This document shows positions 19,969 to 33,477 of a DNA stretch of 64,000 nucleotides, in pieces. Position numbers and translations under genes: made by a program. The notes under the pieces are model-generated. The model was not told the DNA's origin, ran no database searches, and worked only from the letters and a program-made list of their open reading frames with translations. Source of the stretch: Ureibacillus thermosphaericus. Its GTDB lineage: Bacteria; Bacillota; Bacilli; Bacillales_A; Planococcaceae. The stretch spans positions 1 to 64,000 of the forward strand of contig NZ_JAAXPW010000013.1 of the NCBI RefSeq assembly GCF_012396605.1, given 5' to 3'. Positions within the stretch are counted from its first letter, which is position 1. The number at the start of each line of letters is the position of its first letter.

Positions 19969-19998
19969 GTTTGTTAAAATTGGGATTGTTTAGAAGTA

Positions 19999-20035
19999 AA
20001 AATTATCACTCAGTTTAATTGGGTGATAATTTTTT
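19999..20035 (+). terminator. Terminator after yerC
   Basis: AAATTATCAC/GTGATAATTT stem followed by a T run. The remaining gap to pcrB (20036-20225) shows no gene. Confidence 0.8.
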
Positions 20036-20237
20036 GTTTGTCGATTTTCGATTTCGTGGATGCTTTCTTCATTCCTCATACTCTCTTTTTCGGTCAAGGA
20101 CAACTGAACGAGGATTGAGAAAAGTTTCTTATATAAACAGCGATTTCACTTACAGGAAAGTAGGTAGGAGTTTTCGGTAAAAGCTACTTTGAGATATACT
20201 TATAAGCACAAAATAAATAGGAATAGGTGAGGACTTT

Positions 20238-20930
20238 ATGGACTATAAAAATTGGAGACATGTATTTAAAATTGACCCTTCAAAAGAACTTTCAGATGAA
20301 GCATTAGAAAAGGTGTGCGAATCTGGCACAGATGTCATTTTAGTAGGAGGGACAGATGGGATTACTTTAGATAACGTGCTCGAACAACTCGTTCGAATCA
20401 GAAGATATTCTGTTCCAATTGCCTTAGAAATATCAACAATTGAATCTATTACCCCTGGATTTGATTATTATTTGATACCTACTGTCTTAAATAGTACGAA
20501 TACAAAATGGGTAAAAGACCTTCATCATGCGGCCATTAAAGAATTTGGTGATGTCATGGTATGGGATGAACTAGTTGCAGAAGGCTACTGTATATTAAAT
20601 CCAGATTGCAAAGTAGCAAAAGCAACGGAGGCCGATACAAATTTAACAAAAGAAGACGTAATTGCATATGCCCGACTTGCTGAAAATTACTTTAAATTGC
20701 CTATTTTTTATGTAGAATACAGCGGTACATATGGTGACGTAGAAATTGTTGCTGGGGTAAAAGAAGTATTATCAGAAACTCGACTATTTTATGGTGGAGG
20801 TATCCGCAACGCTGAACAAGCAAAAGAGATGGCCAAATTTGCAGATACTGTTATCGTTGGAAACGTCATTTATGAGGATTTAAAAGAAGCGCTAAAAACC
20901 GTTGTGGCAGTAAAAAGTGTAACAAGATAA
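20238..20930 (+). CDS. pcrB: Heptaprenylglyceryl phosphate synthase
   Basis: 230-residue TIM-barrel prenyltransferase that attaches a heptaprenyl chain to glycerol-1-phosphate, a bacterial relative of archaeal GGGP synthase. Motifs: [30 protein letters not shown] and the phosphate site [10 protein letters not shown]. It is the first gene of the pcrB-pcrA-ligA-camS group. Confidence 0.95.
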
Positions 20931-20995
20931 ACGGTGCGAAAATGATCTCTTTGTAGTATAATTGAGAACAAATGTTTGTAATAGTGAGGTGCACC

Positions 20996-23248
20996 ATGGA
21001 ACACATAACAAAAAATTTATTGGATGGAATGAATCCACAACAAAAGGAAGCGGTCAAAACAACGGAAGGTCCCCTTCTCATTATGGCTGGTGCAGGTTCA
21101 GGAAAAACGAGAGTGCTGACTCACCGGATTGCATATTTAATTGTTGAAAAACAAGTATACCCTTCAAATATTTTAGCGATTACCTTTACGAATAAAGCTG
21201 CAAGGGAAATGCGTGATCGAATTGATGCTTTACTGGGAAGCGGTATATCCGAAAGCATGTGGGTTTCTACATTTCACTCCATGTGCGTTCGCATATTAAG
21301 AAGAAATATTGATCGCATCGGTATCTCAAAAAACTTTACGATTCTTGACTCATCCGACCAATTAACAGCAATAAAAAACGTTTTTAAACAACTCAATATT
21401 GATACGAAACGATATGATCCAAGAACGGTTTTAAGCACGATTAGTTCTGCTAAAAATGAATGCATCACTGCAGAAGAATATAAAAAAATAACCAATTCAC
21501 ATAATCCTTACGAAAAAATCGTAGGAGATGTGTATGAGGAATATGAAAAAACCCTTCGTAAAAATCAATCCCTTGACTTTGATGATTTAATTATGATGAC
21601 GATTACTTTGTTTGAACGCGTACCGGACGTATTAGAATACTACCAAAATAAATTTCAATACATTCACGTCGATGAATATCAAGATACGAACCATTCTCAA
21701 TATAAACTTGTCAAAATGCTCGCTTCAAAATTTAAAAATATTTGCGTTGTAGGGGATTCTGATCAATCCATTTATAAGTGGCGTGGTGCAGACATTCGAA
21801 ACATCTTATCTTTTGAAAAAGATTATCCGAATGCAAACGTTATTTTGCTTGAACAAAACTACCGCTCCACAAAGAGAATTTTGCAAGCAGCAAACGATGT
21901 CATCTCAAACAATGAAAGCCGTTATCCAAAGAAGCTGCGCACAGATAATCCTGAAGGCGAAAAAATTGTATTCTATACCGCTCGTGATGAAAGAGATGAA
22001 GCGCAATTTGTAGTTAAAACAATTAAAGAATTAATGGAAAAAGAAGGGCGTAGTTTAAAAGATTTTGCTATACTTTACCGCACAAATGCCCAATCCCGTG
22101 CAATGGAAGAAGTTTTAGTGAAATCCAATTTGCAGTATACGATTGTTGGGGGTACGAAATTCTACGATCGTAAAGAAATTAAAGACTTACTTGCTTATTT
22201 GCGATTAATTGCCAACAATGATGATGATTTATCACTGGCCCGCATCATCAATGAACCGAAACGAAGCATTGGTCCATCAACTTTCGATAAAATTGCGACT
22301 TATGCAATTGAAAACGATATATCCATTTTTAAAGCATTCAATGACATTTCCTCCATCGGGTTAACACCTAGGGCAATGAACGCAATTGAAAAATTCCGTG
22401 AATTAATTGAAGGATTGACGAAAATGCAAGATTATTTATCTGTCACGGAATTGGTGGAAGAAGTCATTGAGAAATCGGGATATCGTGCAATGCTTGAGAA
22501 AGAAAATACGATTGAATCTCAAAGTCGATTAGAAAACATTGAAGAATTTTTATCTGTAACAAAAGCCTTTGAAGAAAGAAGCGACGATAAATCCCTCGTT
22601 GCATTTTTAACAGATCTCGCATTGATTGCAGATATTGATTCGCTAGATCAAGAAAGCGATTCAAAAGAGAGCATTGTATTAATGACGTTGCATTCCGCGA
22701 AGGGATTAGAGTTTCCGGTTGTATTCATTATCGGTATGGAGGAAAACATTTTCCCTCATTCCCGCTCAATTGGAGATAAAGCTGAAATGGAAGAAGAACG
22801 CCGCTTAGCTTATGTGGGAATCACACGGGCAGAAGAACGGCTATACTTAACTTGTGCCTCTTATCGCACGCTTTTTGGCCGCTCTAATTCAAACTTACCG
22901 TCCCGTTTCATCAAAGAAATTTCGGATGACATCATTTATCCAATTTCGAAATCATATAGCTTTGGTGATGTGGAAGAAAAATTGCCTTTCGCAGGTCAGC
23001 AGAGAGCTTCAAGTTACAAAAGAAAAATTGGTGTTGTTCAATCAAAATCGCAAATTGCTACTCTCCAATCGACTGGTGGAGAACAATTCCAATGGAAAGT
23101 TGGAGATAAGGCGATTCATGGTAAATGGGGTACAGGTGTTGTTGTTAGTGTAAAAGGTGAAGGTGACGATATGGAGCTGGAGATTGCCTTTCCAGACAAA
23201 GGCATCAAAAGGCTACTTGCCAAGTTTGCCCCAATTACAAAAGGTTAA
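20996..23248 (+). CDS. pcrA: ATP-dependent DNA helicase PcrA
   Basis: 750-residue SF1A helicase (3'-5') for repair and replication. Walker A AGAGSGKT near residue 33, the [11 protein letters not shown] box, [12 protein letters not shown] and the C-terminal [11 protein letters not shown] are all present, plus the Tudor-like C-terminal end. Start ATG 20996 follows a GTGAGGTG site and matches the family N-terminus; an upstream in-frame ATG (20972) does not. Confidence 0.97.
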   Translation: MEHITKNLLDGMNPQQKEAVKTTEGPLLIMAGAGSGKTRVLTHRIAYLIVEKQVYPSNILAITFTNKAAREMRDRIDALLGSGISESMWVSTFHSMCVRILRRNIDRIGISKNFTILDSSDQLTAIKNVFKQLNIDTKRYDPRTVLSTISSAKNECITAEEYKKITNSHNPYEKIVGDVYEEYEKTLRKNQSLDFDDLIMMTITLFERVPDVLEYYQNKFQYIHVDEYQDTNHSQYKLVKMLASKFKNICVVGDSDQSIYKWRGADIRNILSFEKDYPNANVILLEQNYRSTKRILQAANDVISNNESRYPKKLRTDNPEGEKIVFYTARDERDEAQFVVKTIKELMEKEGRSLKDFAILYRTNAQSRAMEEVLVKSNLQYTIVGGTKFYDRKEIKDLLAYLRLIANNDDDLSLARIINEPKRSIGPSTFDKIATYAIENDISIFKAFNDISSIGLTPRAMNAIEKFRELIEGLTKMQDYLSVTELVEEVIEKSGYRAMLEKENTIESQSRLENIEEFLSVTKAFEERSDDKSLVAFLTDLALIADIDSLDQESDSKESIVLMTLHSAKGLEFPVVFIIGMEENIFPHSRSIGDKAEMEEERRLAYVGITRAEERLYLTCASYRTLFGRSNSNLPSRFIKEISDDIIYPISKSYSFGDVEEKLPFAGQQRASSYKRKIGVVQSKSQIATLQSTGGEQFQWKVGDKAIHGKWGTGVVVSVKGEGDDMELEIAFPDKGIKRLLAKFAPITKG

Positions 23249-23271
23249 ATAACATTTCACTTAACAATTAG

Positions 23272-25287
<2,016 letters not shown>

Positions 25288-25301
25288 AGGGGATTCATAC
25301 A

Positions 25302-26450
25302 ATGAACCGATTTCGCTGGATAACGGCGATGGTCGTTGTCGCTGTGCTTAGCGGTTGTACGCCTTCTTTTCGAGAAGATACGGAAGTAGTAGGACCAAAT
25401 AAAAAATCTGAAGCAGAAGTTGAAACGACTATCATCCCAAATATGCAACTGGACGAAAGATATTATAAAACATTGATTCCATATAAAGAGAGTGCAAGCA
25501 GAGGTCTCGTCGTATCAAATATTTATACGAAATACGACATTAAAGAAGCAGAAGAAGGGTTAATGCGTATTTCGCAAAACGAATTCGGCACAGATAAGTA
25601 TTATTTCCAAGAAGGACAATATTTAGATAGTGATACGGTCAGCAGTTGGCTTGCACGAAGCAATCAAACTGAAGACGGGTTAAATCCCCCTGCTGAAAAA
25701 GACATGGATCCTGTAAAACGGGCAAAAGAAGCGCCTGTATACTTAGCGCATATTATCGAGCAAAACTACTTAACAAAGACGAATGACAATAAAGTGACAC
25801 TTGGCGGAATCTCCATTGGACTAGCATTAAATTCTATCTATTACTATCAGAAAGAACAATATGGCGAATGGTATGATGAACCAATACCTCCTGCACAACT
25901 AGAGAAAAAAGGAAAAGAAATAGCGGAAGAGGTAATTCGTCGTTTACGTGCCCGTCCAGAGTTACAAGATATTCCTATTCTAATTGCATTATTTAAACAG
26001 GAAGCGCGTAACTCCATCGTTCCGGGAACTTATTTTGCATATAGTCTATCCAAACCAGGACAAAATAGTTTAGAAGAATGGACGTCTATCAATGAAAAAT
26101 ATGTAACGTTCCCTATGACAAATCCAGAGGATATTTATCGAGAAATCAATACAAACTTCCTAAACTTCAAACAAGATATTCAAGATTATTTTTCAAATTA
26201 TACAAGCGTCATCGGTCGAGGGTTTTACCAGAACGACCAATTAGTCAGATTAAATGTGGAAGTGCCGATCCAATTTTATGGAACGACGGAAATAATTGGT
26301 TTTACTCAATATTTAACAGGCGTATTAATGAAAAGATTCCCAAATAGCCTTGATATTGAAGTGAGCATTACTTCCATTAATGGACCGGAAGCACTTATTC
26401 TAAAAGATCGCAATGATCAGGAGCCATTTGTTCATATCTATGATTATTAA
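25302..26450 (+). CDS. camS: CamS family lipoprotein (YerH)
   Basis: 382 residues with a signal peptide ending in the lipobox LSGC. The body matches the CamS family, whose signal peptide in some cocci yields a sex pheromone; the mature protein's role is unclear. It follows ligA by 14 bases and ends the operon at a terminator. Confidence 0.9.
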   Translation: MNRFRWITAMVVVAVLSGCTPSFREDTEVVGPNKKSEAEVETTIIPNMQLDERYYKTLIPYKESASRGLVVSNIYTKYDIKEAEEGLMRISQNEFGTDKYYFQEGQYLDSDTVSSWLARSNQTEDGLNPPAEKDMDPVKRAKEAPVYLAHIIEQNYLTKTNDNKVTLGGISIGLALNSIYYYQKEQYGEWYDEPIPPAQLEKKGKEIAEEVIRRLRARPELQDIPILIALFKQEARNSIVPGTYFAYSLSKPGQNSLEEWTSINEKYVTFPMTNPEDIYREINTNFLNFKQDIQDYFSNYTSVIGRGFYQNDQLVRLNVEVPIQFYGTTEIIGFTQYLTGVLMKRFPNSLDIEVSITSINGPEALILKDRNDQEPFVHIYDY

Positions 26451-26454
26451 TGAA

Positions 26455-26484
26455 AAACAGTGTTACGATTGCGTAACACTGTTT
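26455..26484 (+). terminator. Terminator after camS
   Basis: AAACAGTGTTACG/CGTAACACTGTTT, a perfect 13-bp stem with a four-base loop. The T run is only three bases, but the stem is strong and may act in both directions. Confidence 0.8.
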
Positions 26485-26652
26485 CAAATTGGTTGTTTTC
26501 TCTTTGATAGTGATGTTTGAAAATATGCAGTTTTTGGAGATAATTGAAAAGTAATATTTAACTGAAGGGAATTTCCTATAAAAGTGTGATTTTTCAATAA
26601 AAAAATGGTATTATTATTGCCAGGTTTACGAAATGTGGAGGTGTAATCATCA

Positions 26653-26946
26653 ATGTCAAAATTGACGAAGGAAGAAGTAAAGCACGTAGCTCACCTTGCT
26701 CGTTTAGCAATTACAGAAGAAGAAGCTGAAAAATTTGCTGAACAGCTTGGAAAAATTACGGAATATGTACAAACATTAAATGAATTAGACACAACAAATG
26801 TAGAGCCAACGTCACACGTTTTACCGATCGTTAATGTAATGAGAGAAGACGTAGCTGAAAAAGGATTGGATCGGGAAAAAGTGTTATTGAATGTAAAAGA
26901 ACATGAAGATGGTCTTGTTAAAGTTCCACCAATTTTAGAAGAATAA
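26653..26946 (+). CDS. gatC: Glu/Asp-tRNA amidotransferase subunit C
   Basis: 97 residues, standard GatC ([24 protein letters not shown], with the VEPTSHVLP linker). It holds GatA and GatB together in the complex that amidates misacylated Glu-tRNA(Gln) and Asp-tRNA(Asn). A GGAGGTG site precedes it; gatA follows after about 100 bases. Confidence 0.96.
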   Translation: MSKLTKEEVKHVAHLARLAITEEEAEKFAEQLGKITEYVQTLNELDTTNVEPTSHVLPIVNVMREDVAEKGLDREKVLLNVKEHEDGLVKVPPILEE

Positions 26947-27050
26947 AAGTTAATGGATGGATTTGTTAATGGCAAAAGCCATTATTTTTTGTGTAAGTCA
27001 CTAGCGAGGCTTGCATTGTTCAATATACCCATATTAAAGGAGGGAACTTC

Positions 27051-28511
27051 ATGACGTTATTAGAACGTTCATCTAAAGAATTACAAGAAGGTTTACATAA
27101 TGGCGATTTTACAATTGTTGATTTAGTGAATGAATCTTATAAAAGAATCGAAGAAGTTGATGGAGATGTGCAAGCGTTTCTTGCTTTAAATAAAGAAAAA
27201 GCGCTTGAGGAAGCAAAAGAAAAGGATCAAGTACCAAAGAACGAACGCGGCCCATTGTTCGGTCTACCAATTGGAATTAAAGACAATATCGTGACTGAAG
27301 GACTTGAAACGACTTGTGCTTCTAAAATCTTAGAAGGTTTCATTCCAATCTATGACGCGACAGTTGTGAAGAAGCTTCGAGAAGCTGGCATGATTACAAT
27401 TGGCAAGCTCAACATGGATGAATTTGCGATGGGTTCATCAACGGAAACTTCATATTACAAAAAGACGAAAAACCCTTGGGATCTTGAACGTGTACCAGGC
27501 GGTTCTTCAGGTGGATCAGCAGCAAGTGTTGCAGCAGGAGAAGTTCCATTCGCATTAGGTACAGATACAGGTGGTTCAATTCGTCAACCTGCCGCATTCT
27601 GTGGTGTAGTCGGAATGAAGCCAACTTATGGTCGTGTTTCCCGTTTTGGTGCAGTTGCCTTTGCATCATCTCTTGACCAAATCGGACCAATTACACGCAA
27701 TGTGTATGATAATGCGTTATTACTAGAAGTGATTGCTGGCGTGGACCCTAATGACTCTACAAGTGCTGATGTGCCAGTGCCAAACTATGTATCTAAATTA
27801 GACGGAGATATTAAAGGACTTCGCATCGCAGTTCCGAAAGAATTTTTAGGTGAGGGTGTAAGTGAATCTGTACGCAAATCTGTTTTAGATGCTCTTGAAG
27901 TGTTCAAAGGACTTGGTGCAACAGTTGAAGAGGTTTCACTTCCTCACTCTAAATACGCTTTAGCAACTTACTACATCCTTTCATCTTCTGAAGCTTCATC
28001 TAACCTTGCTCGCTTCGACGGAATTCGTTACGGCTTCCGTGCAGAAGGCGTGAAAAACTTAATGGAATTATATAAAGAAACACGTGCACAAGGCTTTGGC
28101 GATGAAGTAAAACGTCGTATCATGCTTGGTACGTATTCCCTTTCTGCAGGAACATATGATGCTTACTATAAAAAAGCACAACAAGTTCGTACATTAATTA
28201 AGCAAGATTACGATAAAGTATTTGAAGATTATGATGTAATCGTTGGTCCAACAACACCATCACCAGCATTCAAAATTGGTGAAAACATCGATGATCCATT
28301 GACAATGTATGCGAATGATATTTTAACAATTCCAATTAACTTAGCGGGTGTACCTGCAATTTCAATCCCTTGTGGATTTGACAACGGCTTGCCACTAGGT
28401 TTACAAATCATTGGTAAGCACTTTGATGAAGAAACAGTTTATCGCGCTGCTTATGCATTTGAAAAAGCAACAGATTTCCATAAACAATCTCCTAGATTGG
28501 GGGGTAAATAA
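27051..28511 (+). CDS. gatA: Glu/Asp-tRNA amidotransferase subunit A
   Basis: 486-residue amidase-signature enzyme releasing ammonia from glutamine. The Ser-cisSer-Lys triad is visible: Lys in PIGIKDN and the Ser-rich [21 protein letters not shown] precedes the ATG, and gatB starts two bases after the stop. Confidence 0.97.
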   Translation: MTLLERSSKELQEGLHNGDFTIVDLVNESYKRIEEVDGDVQAFLALNKEKALEEAKEKDQVPKNERGPLFGLPIGIKDNIVTEGLETTCASKILEGFIPIYDATVVKKLREAGMITIGKLNMDEFAMGSSTETSYYKKTKNPWDLERVPGGSSGGSAASVAAGEVPFALGTDTGGSIRQPAAFCGVVGMKPTYGRVSRFGAVAFASSLDQIGPITRNVYDNALLLEVIAGVDPNDSTSADVPVPNYVSKLDGDIKGLRIAVPKEFLGEGVSESVRKSVLDALEVFKGLGATVEEVSLPHSKYALATYYILSSSEASSNLARFDGIRYGFRAEGVKNLMELYKETRAQGFGDEVKRRIMLGTYSLSAGTYDAYYKKAQQVRTLIKQDYDKVFEDYDVIVGPTTPSPAFKIGENIDDPLTMYANDILTIPINLAGVPAISIPCGFDNGLPLGLQIIGKHFDEETVYRAAYAFEKATDFHKQSPRLGGK

Positions 28512-28513
28512 TC

Positions 28514-29959
28514 ATGAATTTTGAAACAGTTATTGGTTTAGAAGTACACGTTGAATTAAAAACAAATTCTAAAATTTTCTCTGCAGCACCTAACCAATTC
28601 GGTGCAGAGCCAAACGCAAATACAACAGTTTACGACCTTGCTTATCCAGGAGTACTTCCGGTTTTAAATAAAACTGTTGTTGAATATGCAATGAAAGCTG
28701 CTCTTGCATTAAACATGAAGATTAATCAGCATACAAAATTTGACCGTAAAAACTATTTCTATCCAGACAATCCGAGCGGCTATCAAATCTCTCAATATGA
28801 TAAACCTATCGGCTATGATGGATGGATTGAAATCGAAGTACCTGCAAAAGATGGACAACCTGGATATACGAAGCGAATCGGTATTACACGTCTTCATATG
28901 GAAGAAGATGCTGGTAAATTATTACACGGAGATGGCTACTCACTTGTTGACTTTAACCGTAAAGGAACGCCACTCTTAGAAATCGTTTCTGAACCAGATA
29001 TCCGTACTCCAGAAGAAGCGTATTTATACCTTGAAAAATTAAAGTCCATTATCCAATATACAGGCGTTTCTGATGTGAAAATGGAAGAAGGTTCATTGCG
29101 TTGTGACGCAAATATTTCCATTCGACCATACGGACAAAAAGAATTCGGTACAAAAACAGAATTGAAAAACTTAAACTCTTTCAACTTTGTTCGTAAAGGG
29201 CTTGAATACGAAGAAAAACGCCAAGCAGAAGTTTTAATGAGCGGTGGGGTAATCAAGCAAGAAACACGCCGTTTCGATGAAAAAACAGGAAAAACTATCT
29301 TAATGCGTGTAAAAGAAGCTGCTGAGGATTATCGTTACTTCCCAGAGCCAGACTTAGTTCATCTTGAAATTGATGATGAATGGTTAGAGCGCGTGAAAGC
29401 TTCCATCCCTGAGCTTCCAGATGCTCGTAAAAAACGTTACATTGAACAGCTTGGTTTAACAGAGTACGATGCAAATGTACTAGTAGTAAATAAAACGATT
29501 TCAGACTTCTTCGATGAAATGGTTAAACTCGGTGCAGATGCAAAACTTTCTGCTAACTGGCTAATGGGTGACGTTTCCGCTTACTTAAACGCAGAACAAA
29601 TTGAAATTACAGAAACAAAATTAACGCCTGAAAACTTGGCTGGATTAGTAAAACTTATTTCTGATGGTACAATTTCTTCCAAAATTGCGAAGAAAGTATT
29701 TAATGAGTTAGTGAAAAACGGTGGAGATGCTGAAAAAATCGTGAAGGAAAAAGGTATGGTTCAAATTTCTGATCCAAACGTACTTCTTCCGATTATTATT
29801 GAAGTGCTTGACAATAACCCACAATCTATCGAAGACTTTAAAAATGGTAAAGATCGTGCTATTGGCTTCTTAGTAGGTCAAATTATGAAAGCAACAAAAG
29901 GACAAGCAAACCCACCAATGGTTAATAAAATATTACTTGAAGAAATTAATAAACGATAA
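28514..29959 (+). CDS. gatB: Glu/Asp-tRNA amidotransferase subunit B
   Basis: 481 residues. It binds the misacylated tRNA and phosphorylates the amino-acid side chain before amidation. Signature LHMEEDAGK and the N-terminal [11 protein letters not shown] are present, with the tRNA-binding YqeY-like tail at the C-terminus. The operon ends at the terminator 29970-30000. Confidence 0.97.
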   Translation: MNFETVIGLEVHVELKTNSKIFSAAPNQFGAEPNANTTVYDLAYPGVLPVLNKTVVEYAMKAALALNMKINQHTKFDRKNYFYPDNPSGYQISQYDKPIGYDGWIEIEVPAKDGQPGYTKRIGITRLHMEEDAGKLLHGDGYSLVDFNRKGTPLLEIVSEPDIRTPEEAYLYLEKLKSIIQYTGVSDVKMEEGSLRCDANISIRPYGQKEFGTKTELKNLNSFNFVRKGLEYEEKRQAEVLMSGGVIKQETRRFDEKTGKTILMRVKEAAEDYRYFPEPDLVHLEIDDEWLERVKASIPELPDARKKRYIEQLGLTEYDANVLVVNKTISDFFDEMVKLGADAKLSANWLMGDVSAYLNAEQIEITETKLTPENLAGLVKLISDGTISSKIAKKVFNELVKNGGDAEKIVKEKGMVQISDPNVLLPIIIEVLDNNPQSIEDFKNGKDRAIGFLVGQIMKATKGQANPPMVNKILLEEINKR

Positions 29960-29969
29960 ATAATATGTG

Positions 29970-30001
29970 CCGCATAAGCTTCTTTGGCTTATGCGGTTTT
30001 T
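29970..30001 (+). terminator. Terminator after gatB
   Basis: CCGCATAAGC/GCTTATGCGG stem, seven-base loop, then five T. Confidence 0.9.
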
Positions 30002-30031
30002 ATATTAGTGGTTACAGCATGAATGAGATGC

Positions 30032-30175
30032 TTGTGCAAAAGGGTGTCTAGTTGTGAAGATAGGGTTTCCATTTGTGTGGATGGGATGTAAACTTGTGCA
30101 GATATGATTTCTACATGTGCATAGGAGTGCTGCTTGTGTGTATAGAGAATCAACATGTGCGGAAGGGGTGTGCAA
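30032..30175. repeat. Degenerate 21-bp tandem repeats
   Basis: TTGTG or ATGTG recurs at 30032, 30052, 30073, 30094, 30115, 30134 and 30155, mostly 21 bases apart, in a loose frame of the type NNACTTGTGCAGATAGGNTTT. Because the period is a multiple of three, the minus strand reads as an open heptapeptide-repeat ORF (29989-30210), which I treat as a by-product. The array fills the gap between gatB and the thioredoxin-like gene. Confidence 0.6.
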
Positions 30176-30284
30176 AAGTCATAGCACTTCATTTTTTGCA
30201 GATGCAACATCCCTTTATATAATCAAAAACATTGTAATTCTAAACTTTTCCATGCAATATAGTAACAAAAGGGAGGTTGATGAC

Positions 30285-30848
30285 ATGAAAACAGAACAAC
30301 AATATTTCGAACAGGGGATTTCCATGAAAGAATACATGGAGCAAATGAAAACGAATTTAAAAGAGGGAAGTTTTGAAATATATCACAACTTCAACATCGA
30401 TGAAAATGACGAACTGATCCCGCTGCTTAAAGAGAAAAAGCCACATATTTTAACTATTACGGAAGATTGGTGTGGAGATGCCATGCTCAATAATCCCATC
30501 ATGCGTAAAATTGCTGAAGCAGCCGGGTTGGACATTCGATGTGTATTCCGAGACGAAGATACAGACTTAATTGACCGCTATTTAACAAACGGAGGAAGAG
30601 CGATTCCAATTTATTTATTCCTAAATGAAGAAGGACAAGTCATAGGAAAATGGGGACCTAGAGCTCCAGAGCTGCAACAATTAGTAGTGGAAGAAAGAGC
30701 AAAATTGCCGACTAAAGATGACCCAACATTTGAAGAAAAACAAAAAGAGTTGTATACTACTTTGAAGGAGAAATTTGTAAAAGATCCACAATGTGCAAAG
30801 TGGGTATATGAAGATATGAAAAAAGTTATAATGGAAATGTTATCTTAA
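30285..30848 (+). CDS. Thioredoxin-family protein with a single active-site Cys
   Basis: 187 residues from ATG 30285, which has a GGGAGG site; the longer frame from 30117 includes repeat sequence and is not used. A thioredoxin-like fold is suggested by LTITEDWCGDAMLNNPI and the cis-Pro segment AIPIYLFLNEEGQVIGKWG. The usual CxxC is reduced to WCGDA, so disulfide exchange by a two-Cys mechanism is unlikely. The precise role is unknown. Confidence 0.75.
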   Translation: MKTEQQYFEQGISMKEYMEQMKTNLKEGSFEIYHNFNIDENDELIPLLKEKKPHILTITEDWCGDAMLNNPIMRKIAEAAGLDIRCVFRDEDTDLIDRYLTNGGRAIPIYLFLNEEGQVIGKWGPRAPELQQLVVEERAKLPTKDDPTFEEKQKELYTTLKEKFVKDPQCAKWVYEDMKKVIMEMLS

Positions 30849-30876
30849 TTTCAAACCAAAGTTTGTTAAACTTAAA

Positions 30877-30903
30877 AAATTCCCTTTCGTTGGGAATTTT
30901 CAC
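30877..30903 (+). terminator. Terminator after the thioredoxin-like gene
   Basis: AAAATTCCC/GGGAATTTT stem with a seven-base loop. Confidence 0.7.
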
Positions 30904-30985
30904 TTGTTAATTTCATTCATCATAAGGAACATTCAAAGATACATAAACGTTTTTAATTTAAAAGAATAAATAGGATGGCGAAAAC

Positions 30986-31900
30986 ATGAAAAGAGCGAGA
31001 ATTATTTATAACCCAACATCAGGTAGAGAAACTTTTAAAAAGCACTTGCCTGAAGTGCTAGAAAAGCTGGAGATTGCTGGGTATGAAACATCTTGCCATG
31101 CAACAACTGGCGCAGGTGATGCAAAAGCTGCTGCAGAAAAAGCCGTTGAACGTGGATTTGATATAGTTGTTGCTGCTGGTGGAGATGGGACATTAAACGA
31201 AGTCGTTTCGGGAATCAGCTCTTTTGAAAAACGTCCAAAGCTCGGTGTCATTCCAATGGGAACAACAAATGACTTTGCTCGTGCCCTTCATATTCCTAGG
31301 AAAATTGAAGATGCTCTTGATGTGATTGTAAAAGGCGATACAATCCCAGTCGACGTTGGATTATTAAATGAGGAGCGCTATTTTATCAATATAGCAGCTG
31401 GTGGACGCATCACAGAGTTAACCTATGAAGTACCAATAAAAATGAAAACGGTTTTAGGGCAATTAGCATATTACATTAAAGGAATTGAAATGCTTCCTTC
31501 CATCAAAGCAACCAATATGCGATTTGAAATGGACGGAGAAGTGTATGAAGGCGAAGTGATGGCCTTTTTATGTGCACTCACGAACTCAGTCGGTGGGTTT
31601 GAAAAAATTGCCCCAGATTCAAGTATTAACGATGGCAAATTTACGATGATGATATTAAAAAAATGTAGTTTAGCTGATTTCATTAAAGTCCTTACGTTGG
31701 CACTTCGAGGAGAACATTTAAGTGATCCGCATGTAATTTATCGTAAGGCAAGTGTCGTGAAAGTATCATCGGATGAGGACGTGTTGATTAATTTAGATGG
31801 GGAATTAGGTGGAAAAGCGCCAGTAACATTTAAAAATCTAAAAAGACATATTGAAGTTTTTGTACCAATTGATGATATTCGCGAACAAGATCGTGTTTAG
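30986..31900 (+). CDS. dagK: Diacylglycerol kinase DgkB
   Basis: 304-residue soluble lipid kinase (YerQ type) that phosphorylates diacylglycerol, recycling it into phospholipid synthesis. Motifs: IIYNPTSGRE, AAGGDGTLNEVVSG (nucleotide loop) and GVIPMGTTNDFARAL. In B. subtilis it also lies just upstream of rlmCD (yefA); here the oxidase genes have come between. Confidence 0.93.
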   Translation: MKRARIIYNPTSGRETFKKHLPEVLEKLEIAGYETSCHATTGAGDAKAAAEKAVERGFDIVVAAGGDGTLNEVVSGISSFEKRPKLGVIPMGTTNDFARALHIPRKIEDALDVIVKGDTIPVDVGLLNEERYFINIAAGGRITELTYEVPIKMKTVLGQLAYYIKGIEMLPSIKATNMRFEMDGEVYEGEVMAFLCALTNSVGGFEKIAPDSSINDGKFTMMILKKCSLADFIKVLTLALRGEHLSDPHVIYRKASVVKVSSDEDVLINLDGELGGKAPVTFKNLKRHIEVFVPIDDIREQDRV

Positions 31901-31936
31901 TTTGACTCGAAAAAAATGTGCTAAGAGTCCTTACAC

Positions 31937-31979
31937 CTATGCAAATGTTGTTATACAAGCATTTGCATAGTTTTTTTTT
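31937..31979 (+). terminator. Terminator after dagK
   Basis: CTATGCAAATG/CATTTGCATAG perfect 11-bp stem followed by nine T. Confidence 0.92.
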
Positions 31980-32020
31980 ATTTACACAAAATAACTGGAG
32001 ATGAAAGGAGTTTATATGAA

Positions 32021-32116
32021 ATGTATAAAAAGCAAGAAAAATGGTTGGTGTATTTAACCTTTGGAGTGGCTATCATTATGTTTCTTTCGATGATCGGAAG
32101 GATTTTCGGTAGTTAG
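32021..32116 (+). CDS. 31-residue single-pass membrane peptide upstream of cydA
   Basis: The ORF begins with MYKKQEKW and has one hydrophobic helix (LVYLTFGVAIIMFLSMIG). An AAAGGAG site lies ten bases upstream, and the stop overlaps the AGGAGG site of cydA. A start at 32016 in another frame ends after 13 codons. Not in a family I can name; the tight coupling to cydA suggests a role in the oxidase, such as an accessory subunit or assembly aid. Confidence 0.6.
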   Translation: MYKKQEKWLVYLTFGVAIIMFLSMIGRIFGS

Positions 32117-32130
32117 GAGGATAACTTTTG

Positions 32131-33477
32131 ATGAACGAGTCCGCTGTATTTTGGAGTCGAATGTTAACGGAATTAACATTATCCTTTCACATTATTTATG
32201 CAACCATTGGAGTCGGCGTTCCGCTTATGATTATGATTGCTCAATGGGTAGGGATGAAAAATAATGATGAGCATTATATTTTGCTTGCAAGGCGTATTAC
32301 ACGAGGGTTTGTCATTACGGTTGCAGTTGGCGTCGTGACAGGGACGGCAATTGGGTTGCAACTATCACTGTTATGGCCGAACTTTATGCGATTGGCTGGA
32401 CAAGTGATTGCATTACCGTTGTTTATGGAGACTTTCGCCTTTTTCTTTGAAGCTATTTTTTTAGGAATTTATCTATATACGTGGGATCGATTTGATAATC
32501 AAACAAAACATATGCTCCTCCTTATCCCTGTGGCGATTGGTGCATCGATGTCTGCAGTATTTATCACCGTTGTGAATTCTTTTATGAATACGCCACAAGG
32601 ATTTGAATTGGTAAATGGGGAGCTAGTGAATATTCAACCGCTTGTTGCGATGTTTAACCCATCAATGCCAACAAAAGTAGCTCATGTATTAGCTTCTGCC
32701 TATATGACATCTGCTTTCTTACTAGCATCCATTGCCGCTTTTCGTCTACTTAAAGGTTCAAACCACATCTATTATAAAAAATCGTTGTTTTTGATGATGA
32801 AGTTGGGACTAATCTTTTCGATTGCTACGGCGGTGATTGGGGACTTTTCAGGAAAGTTTTTAGCAGAATATCAACCTGAAAAATTGGCTGCTGCAGAGTG
32901 GCATTTTGAAACAGAAGAAGCAGCATCACTTATATTGTTAGGATTTATGGATCAAGAGGAAAATATAAAGCTTGCCATTCGAATTCCTTACGCTTTAAGC
33001 ATATTAGCTCATGGAAATCCAATGGCGGAAGTGATTGGTCTAAATGAATTTCCTGAAGATGAAATTCCTCCGCTTTATATCCACTATTTGTTTAATATCA
33101 TGGTATTTATTGGAATGTTTATGACGTTAGTTTCAATACTTTATGTTGCTGGTGTATGGAGAGGATGGCAATTCATTAAAAAGGTATGGTTCAGATGGTT
33201 GACCGTTTTAGGAGGGCCATTATCCATTATTGCGATAGAAACTGGTTGGTGGCTTGCAGAAGTAGGAAGACAGCCATGGATTTTGCGAGGATATATGCGA
33301 ACTGCACAAGGAGCTACAACGAGTGAACATGTGGATATGATGTTTATTTTATTCTGTATTTTGTACATCGTTTTAGGAATTGGGAGCATTGTCGTATTAA
33401 GTAGAATGTACCGTGCTAATCCAATTGAACAGGAGATCCAAGACCGAATGGCTGAAGTGGAAGGGGGCGTACGATGA
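32131..33477 (+). CDS. cydA: Cytochrome bd-type quinol oxidase subunit I
   Basis: 448 residues, about nine membrane helices. The heme b595 ligand His is in LTLSFHIIYATIG near residue 19, and the FFFEAIFLGIYLYTWDRF segment carries conserved Glu residues. The short Q-loop places it with the YthA/CbdA branch rather than E. coli CydA. It oxidises menaquinol and reduces oxygen in the plasma membrane. ATG 32131 is preferred; TTG at 32128 is possible. Confidence 0.9.
   Translation: MNESAVFWSRMLTELTLSFHIIYATIGVGVPLMIMIAQWVGMKNNDEHYILLARRITRGFVITVAVGVVTGTAIGLQLSLLWPNFMRLAGQVIALPLFMETFAFFFEAIFLGIYLYTWDRFDNQTKHMLLLIPVAIGASMSAVFITVVNSFMNTPQGFELVNGELVNIQPLVAMFNPSMPTKVAHVLASAYMTSAFLLASIAAFRLLKGSNHIYYKKSLFLMMKLGLIFSIATAVIGDFSGKFLAEYQPEKLAAAEWHFETEEAASLILLGFMDQEENIKLAIRIPYALSILAHGNPMAEVIGLNEFPEDEIPPLYIHYLFNIMVFIGMFMTLVSILYVAGVWRGWQFIKKVWFRWLTVLGGPLSIIAIETGWWLAEVGRQPWILRGYMRTAQGATTSEHVDMMFILFCILYIVLGIGSIVVLSRMYRANPIEQEIQDRMAEVEGGVR

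Noticed and set aside
30032-30175. CRISPR array
   Set aside because: Units are 21 bases with no separate conserved repeat and unique spacer, and no cas gene is in the window.
29989-30210. Minus-strand ORF with heptapeptide repeats
   Set aside because: It is the translation of a 21-bp DNA repeat and overlaps the gatB terminator; no start context.
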